A stretch of 64,000 nucleotides of DNA, taken from positions 397,645-461,644 of the forward strand of contig KV748190.1 of assembly GCA_001692895.1 (NCBI GenBank), written 5' to 3'. Of the stretch, positions 59,376-64,000 are shown piece after piece. The position numbers and the translations under genes were made by a program. The DNA comes from Cenococcum geophilum 1.58. Taxonomy: Eukaryota; Ascomycota; Dothideomycetes; Gloniales; Gloniaceae. Each line of letters opens with the position of its first letter. Position 1 is the first letter of the stretch. Under the pieces are notes generated by a model. That model did no database searches. It had not been told where the DNA came from and worked only from the letters and a program-made list of their open reading frames with translations.

Positions 59376-60065
59376 CAATTTCAAGCGGTCCAACCGTACC
59401 TTTTTCAGCTTAGCAGAAAGCTAATAAGCCCCCTGCCGACTGCATGCCCTCTCCGCCGCCGTAGCGTTGCGATGCAAATCCTCCAGCCCTCATCACTTCA
59501 CAGCCCACCACTGGACAGGCTAAGTCTCTTGAAACCAACACTCCTCCCCACCTCCCGTCGTCTTTCTCAACTCAAACAAACTTGTAATCATAATTCACCA
59601 CTCGTTTGCCGCCGAATTGCTCTTGATACTCGCTCAGGCACCTTACCTACCTTACCCCATACCCTTGACAGACGCGTGGACGGATCCGCGATCCCGGGAA
59701 CCCTCGTTAGGCTGACTTTGCCATCTTGCTCGAGCTGAGCCTCGCAAGACTTCAATTCTAACACCATTGCAAAAGTAGGCCGTGGCCGTCGCTCGTTCTT
59801 CGTTTATATACACATTTCTGCATGAAACGCTTGGTGATTCACCGGCGTGTGCGAGACTGAGCCCTCGAGCAACCTGTCTTGCGTATACTCGCAGCTCTCC
59901 AAAACAGTCCACCAATGCGCTCGCAAAAGCATAACTACCGCACTCTGGATGACCTAAATACCGAGCGAGAATCTGTGCCTGCGAGTGTACCCTCCACCGC
60001 GTGGTTTGGAGTACTGAAGCTGACTCGCTGCAGTGGTATTGGCGACTCATGGCTCTTGCTGCATC
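59376..60065 (+). promoter_or_regulatory. Pyrimidine-rich upstream region of the membrane-protein gene
   Basis: C/T-rich tracts (for example CTCCTCCCCACCTCCCGTCG at about 59541) with CAAAC-type words at about 59570, common just upstream of transcription start sites in filamentous fungi. Overlapping ORFs on both strands here look like by-products of this composition. Confidence 0.4.
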
Positions 60066-60131
60066 ATGGATGATGTTAGGAGGGTGCGCAAACCAGCGGA
60101 TATTCCTATGTGACTGTTCATAAGGCTAACT

Positions 60132-61072
60132 ATGCCATGTACTAGATACCTCATCACGCCGGCACTCTACGATAGCGATCCGAAGCTTCGGTTGAGCAAA
60201 GGAGTCCTCACCGTCTTCGTCGTCTCCCTAATGACAGCCGGATACTCGTTCACTGCGCTCCTCTGCTTTTCCTGCCGGAATGAAATATTCCAAGCGGAAG
60301 CTATATTTCTGTACGAACCTTCCACATTCCCCATTCACTATTCTGAGATAATGCTAACCCCTCACCCCGCAGCCCCTCCCTAGCCTCCTCCGCCCTCGGC
60401 TTTCTCACCGTTCTCTACAATTTCGCCTCCAGCAAGCGCTTCGTCTGGAACACCGCCGCCATTGTCAGCATCGTCCTCGCCGCCGGCTCCAGCGTCATCT
60501 ATGGCATGCTTTTTTGGTGGACACACCACAGGATAGTTCGCATTCGCGCGCAAACCAATTCTCGCTCAAACAAAATGTGGTCAGATACGGCTTTCTACTC
60601 CAACTTCATCCCAAACATGTACCCGTCAGCGCGGACACCTACAGAAGCCCCCCCGCTCACTGAGGATGATCTGGTCAACCATCAGATGGCCATGCTACTC
60701 ATGAAGACCGACCCAGGCCCATCCCCAGACGCGTCGCAAAGCACATTTCGTATTGACCTCCCGGAAGACAATGAAGAGCGAGACAGGCTAGAAAATAGCG
60801 CCGAGCTCTTAGCTACGCCGCATACGACTCATCAATATTACTCTCAGCGCACTCGCTCTACAAGTATAACGAACACCGTAAACTCAAACCACGACCGGAG
60901 CGCATGGGAACAGCCAGGGCAAGATAGTAGGGGCCGAAGCGATATTAGGCCGAGCAGAAGTTTGAACTCTGGCGGTCATTCGCGGGCCGTGAGCCGTGAA
61001 GAGCGCAGAAGGGAGATTGAGCTAGGAAGATATCACAGTCACCAAAGTAGCCAAAATTCAGCACCATATTAA
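60132..61072 (+). CDS. Three-pass membrane protein with hydrophilic Ser/Arg-rich tail (one intron)
   Basis: Exons 60132-60310 and 60373-61072. The 62-nt intron starts GTACGA, has a branch site TGCTAAC (60352-60358) and ends CGCAG. Splicing keeps the frame and gives 292 residues. Hydrophobic segments lie at about 24-46, 57-78 and 86-109, the last ending in F-W-W-T-H. They are followed by a basic R-I-V-R-I-R and a 180-residue hydrophilic tail, likely cytosolic, rich in Ser, Arg and acidic residues. The exon 1 start is uncertain: an ATG at 60066 reading M-D-D-V-R-R-V-R-K-P could join at 60146 through a GT...AG gap of only 36 nt (60110-60145), with a GCTAAC branch-like site inside it. No family recognised; function unknown. 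The only apparently intact gene here. Confidence 0.75.
60311..60372 (+). other. Spliceosomal intron
   Basis: 62 nt, GTACGA donor, CTAAC branch site 14 nt before the CAG acceptor. Phase 2. Unspliced, the frame would stop shortly after in exon 2. Confidence 0.8.
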
Positions 61073-61925
61073 GCGCGCATTTTTAGTTAATTCTGTAAGT
61101 TTAGTGCGGGAAGGGAGTTATGGAGCGTCTCTTGGAGTATTGGAGGCAGGTATTTTTGGCGTCTTGCCTAGTATTTTGGACTGATGATCGACATGTTTGG
61201 ATGAATCGTCAATGTGCGAACCCGGAGGATTTGATTATGAAGTAACTCTGTGTCTGTTCAACCCTTCGGATTTACGCCGTTGCCAGCAGAATATACAGTC
61301 TGGTAAATACATCTATTCTTCAACCTGCTCCCTAGTGTGGAAATTGGTCACGTGGGGGCGGGAAGACGATCTCTCCAGAGATCTGGTTCCCATGTCTTGG
61401 GGCCTTCATTATGGAATCCCCACAGCGCGGTAAGGTAATGCAATTTCAGCCACATGATGGTACTACTTGCTAGTAATCTCGGGTTGCATCGAGAACAAGG
61501 ATTGTTCAGCTGTAATATGGAGGCCTCAGTATGATTTTGTCTGCACAGCCTCAAAACTTCGATGTTCCTCTCACCGCTCGTAAAACGCCAGAATAATACG
61601 CTAAAGTTAGCAACCTTACCGCATTAAGCTTCTGATATGAGGTCCCGGCGTCATATTGAAAAGGTTCAGATTCCATCCAATGGCTTTTGCACACAAATCC
61701 ACAGACGCGTAGCAAATCAGGAAGGAACGCGCGCTCTTTCTCCGTATTTTCGGTTCAGATTCAATCTGACGCTCGAACATTCCCTAATAAAATGGCGTTT
61801 CGACTCGCTCCACCAGTGGCGGTGCAGGCATCAGCCTCATGGTGGATCAGTCCTTCCGCCGATGCCTTTCGTGGCCGCTATCAGAGTAAGCGCGTAGCCT
61901 CTAATGCTAGACAGCCGCCCTGACT
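61073..61925. other. Intergenic region
   Basis: Balanced composition with no recognised gene. Short overlapping ORFs (61197-61433, 61637-61897) lack motifs. Confidence 0.4.
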
Positions 61926-61929
61926 GTTT

Positions 61930-63960
61930 TCCAGAGATGAGATCTTCTCCGGTATCACTAGCCGTGTTGACAAGGCTTCCATGTCACGCAATGATACCAG
62001 GAGGTTTGTTTACAGCCTCCTCAGCTCATCATCTCGTACAGTGCCGAGTAGAACACATCAGCCCCTACTTTAATTAAAGAACCGCTTTTGCAGGGTCCAA
62101 TGGATCAACTGCTAAATTCCCGGAGCCTAGGAAGCACAACACTCCAGAAGATAAAACAAGGCGCGGTCAATCGGCACTAGACCTTCCTCTACTATCCGTG
62201 CCCGAAAAAGAACATTCTGGCTTGGGAAGTATGTTCTCAGTCATCCTAGAAGAACAAGACGAGTCTCCTCGATTGTGAGACGTGCAAAGCCCTAAGGGAA
62301 CCCGGGCTCGACTTTTCGGGTCTTTCCAATCAAATTCAAAATCATCCCAACTTTCTGCTCCACATAACCACAAAAGGGCACTGGAATTTCGATTTCACTA
62401 CGAAGCTCGTAACGCTTTGTTATATATAACGGATTCTAATAGAACGAATACGGACACATTTTGGACGGCAGGTTCGAGGACGAGCACCGATATATACCAT
62501 ACGAGTGTCACCACTAGGTCTAGCGAATATACCTCTTACCACAGCGAATCAGATCAGACAACTAACAAGATAATTCCGCCATTCAGCCTTGAACTCCACA
62601 CTTCACAAAACCGATACACCCCGCAAAAAAGAAAGCTAACATCCGTGGAGAAAACCGACTGGTATCGTTTCCTGCAAGCCCGAAATTTGATCCCCCTGCC
62701 TTTTCAGGAACAGAATTGGTCAGGACGAGGCCAGCATGCAGAATTCGACAAAGGCGAAGAGAAAGATGTCCCTCTAGTGATCGAAAAGGCCCTCGGGCAC
62801 TTTACGACAGCATTAGTGCAAAGTGTCCTCAGCAAGAGAACCCGACTCGCTTGCAAGACGATCAAATGCGGGCGGAGAATCATGCAAGAGGATGCAATTA
62901 AGAAGGTGGAGCATCTGCAGCGCCCTCAGCATTCACACATTGTACGGGCCATTGGTACATATACCATTGGCAAGGACCTCTCTCATACTGCTCCATCCCG
63001 TCGCTGAGTATAATTTGGAGATCTTTATTGATCATATATAGGAAAGCCCAGGATCCGAGAGCGCGGCAAGATTGGTAGATTGGGAGACTCTCTTGTTTGC
63101 GGAGTTCCCTGACAAAAAGCTCTGCTTATCGGCGTTTTTCGGATGTCTGTCCAGAGCGTGCAATACATCCATTCCAATGTTACCAAACACATGGATATTA
63201 AACCCAAAAACATTCTAGTGCGGAATATGCAGGGCAACAACCTAGGCCACTTTATGCGGTACAAAGTCTACATAGCAGACTTCGGCATCTCGCCCTCATA
63301 CTAGACGATATCTATCAAACGGAGCAGTCAAGAAGGAGAACTCTATCGAATTAATGTAGGCCGTTGAGCCTCAATATATACAGTCAAGCCAAATGGCCAA
63401 GACACCCCTAATCTATACCTACATAGGAGATCGCAATTAGCGCGTCGTTCGACAATATCCGAGTCGGATACTGAATCACCCACCCCATCCACCAAAACCT
63501 ATGCTGCCCCTGAGGTTATTAACCAGTCGAGGCGAGGCCTAAGTGCCGATGTCTTCTCGCTTGGCTGTGTTTTTGCAGAGTGTTGGCAGCTATCACTCAG
63601 ATAGAGCCAATCGAAGACAGTGAAAATCAACCCCTCAGACTTCTTCGAGAAAAGAATGATGACTATGACACATCCTACCAAGGCAACATCAAAGAAGTCC
63701 AAGAGTGGCTGCTCGGAATCAAGTTTTCTTTTCTGCATGGTTATCTGGGGTTGGTTTGTAATTGTATTGTACGGATGCTAGAATCCGATTATACATTGAG
63801 ACCAGTTGCCGCCCATTGTCCGTTTGGGAGTTGGTCAACTGCCGGCTTCTGCAAAATCCGTTCATGTTGCGTAGAGGTGCCAGAGCTTTTCGAAGCTGCC
63901 AAATTTTCCTGAACCGAAGTCACGAATGGACTAAACCGGCTTTATTGTAAATTCTCTAAG
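61930..63960 (+). pseudogene. Ser/Thr protein kinase gene broken by frameshifts
   Basis: Open from 62282 to 63007: a low-complexity N-terminal part, then the kinase N-lobe with A-C-K-T-I-K-C-G (VAIK-like lysine) and H-L-Q-R-P-Q-H-S-H-I-V near 62915-62945. The frame shifts near 62980, giving L-H-P-V-A-E-Y-N-L-E, and again before 63170. The catalytic loop H-M-D-I-K-P-K-N-I-L (63188-63217) and the D-F-G-I-S motif (63278-63292) are intact and in one frame. Stops at 63301 and 63364 follow; then Y-A-A-P-E-V (63500-63517) and D-V-F-S-L-G-C-V-F (63548-63574). Another shift lies near 63578 and one near 63815. All catalytic residues remain, but the gene cannot be translated. Upstream, 61930-62280 may hold more of the N-terminus. 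Mutations are indels, not RIP. Confidence 0.75.
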
Positions 63961-64000
63961 CGCCATCGATTGGAGAGCATTACTACTTACGCAGGACATC

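Noticed and set aside
59652..60050. Minus-strand 132-codon ORF upstream of the membrane-protein gene
   Set aside because: No recognisable motif; it overlaps a pyrimidine-rich promoter-like region whose composition opens frames on both strands.

Overview
The window looks like a repeat island of a filamentous ascomycete genome meeting gene space. Positions 1 to about 56.3 kb are AT-rich. CA and TG dinucleotides are scarce, TA is abundant, CG is largely retained, and every transposon reading frame is full of stops. This is the pattern of repeat-induced point mutation (RIP, CpA to TpA), a fungal process. From about 56.4 kb to the end, base composition is balanced and fungal-type coding appears, including a gene with a 62-nt intron. 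The species is not identifiable from the sequence.

Layout of the AT-rich part: it is a deep Russian-doll nest of LTR retrotransposons, nearly all with coding on the minus strand. Element names here are mine. Element 0 (Ty3/gypsy) has its 5' LTR at 49251-49443 and gag at 48682-49250. It is interrupted by element A and resumes at 485-1, leaving the window on the left. Element A (gypsy, 486-48676, GAGGT duplication) holds a Ty1/copia element (5239-11440, CTTTA duplication), a tandem-repeat block, a piggyBac element (13272-15478), gypsy B (15596-22562, CTTAC duplication), gypsy C with a chromodomain (23688-46678) and a foldback element (47679-48104). C is split in its reverse transcriptase by gypsy D (29416-43277, ATATA duplication). 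D is split in its reverse transcriptase by gypsy E (32746-40535, ACTAG duplication, with a chromodomain). Two solo LTRs with perfect duplications sit in the 3' part of C.

49.4-56.3 kb is a mosaic: LTR fragments of families A and C, a plus-strand gypsy element F (49689-53902) that keeps gag-protease but has its pol replaced by tandem repeats and a foreign LTR, a fragment of family C, another solo LTR and a plus-strand gypsy reverse transcriptase remnant.

56.4-64.0 kb is gene space under decay. A Ser/Thr kinase is cut off at its catalytic loop right at the nest edge. About 3 kb follow without a recognisable gene. Then comes an apparently intact two-exon gene for a three-pass membrane protein (60132-61072), and a second kinase gene broken by several frameshifts (about 61.9-63.96 kb). 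No tRNA, rRNA or CRISPR was seen. Apart from the membrane protein, no gene in the window appears able to make its full product. Boundaries given for LTRs rest on paired copies of matching length plus target-site duplications; domain boundaries inside the RIP-mutated frames are approximate.
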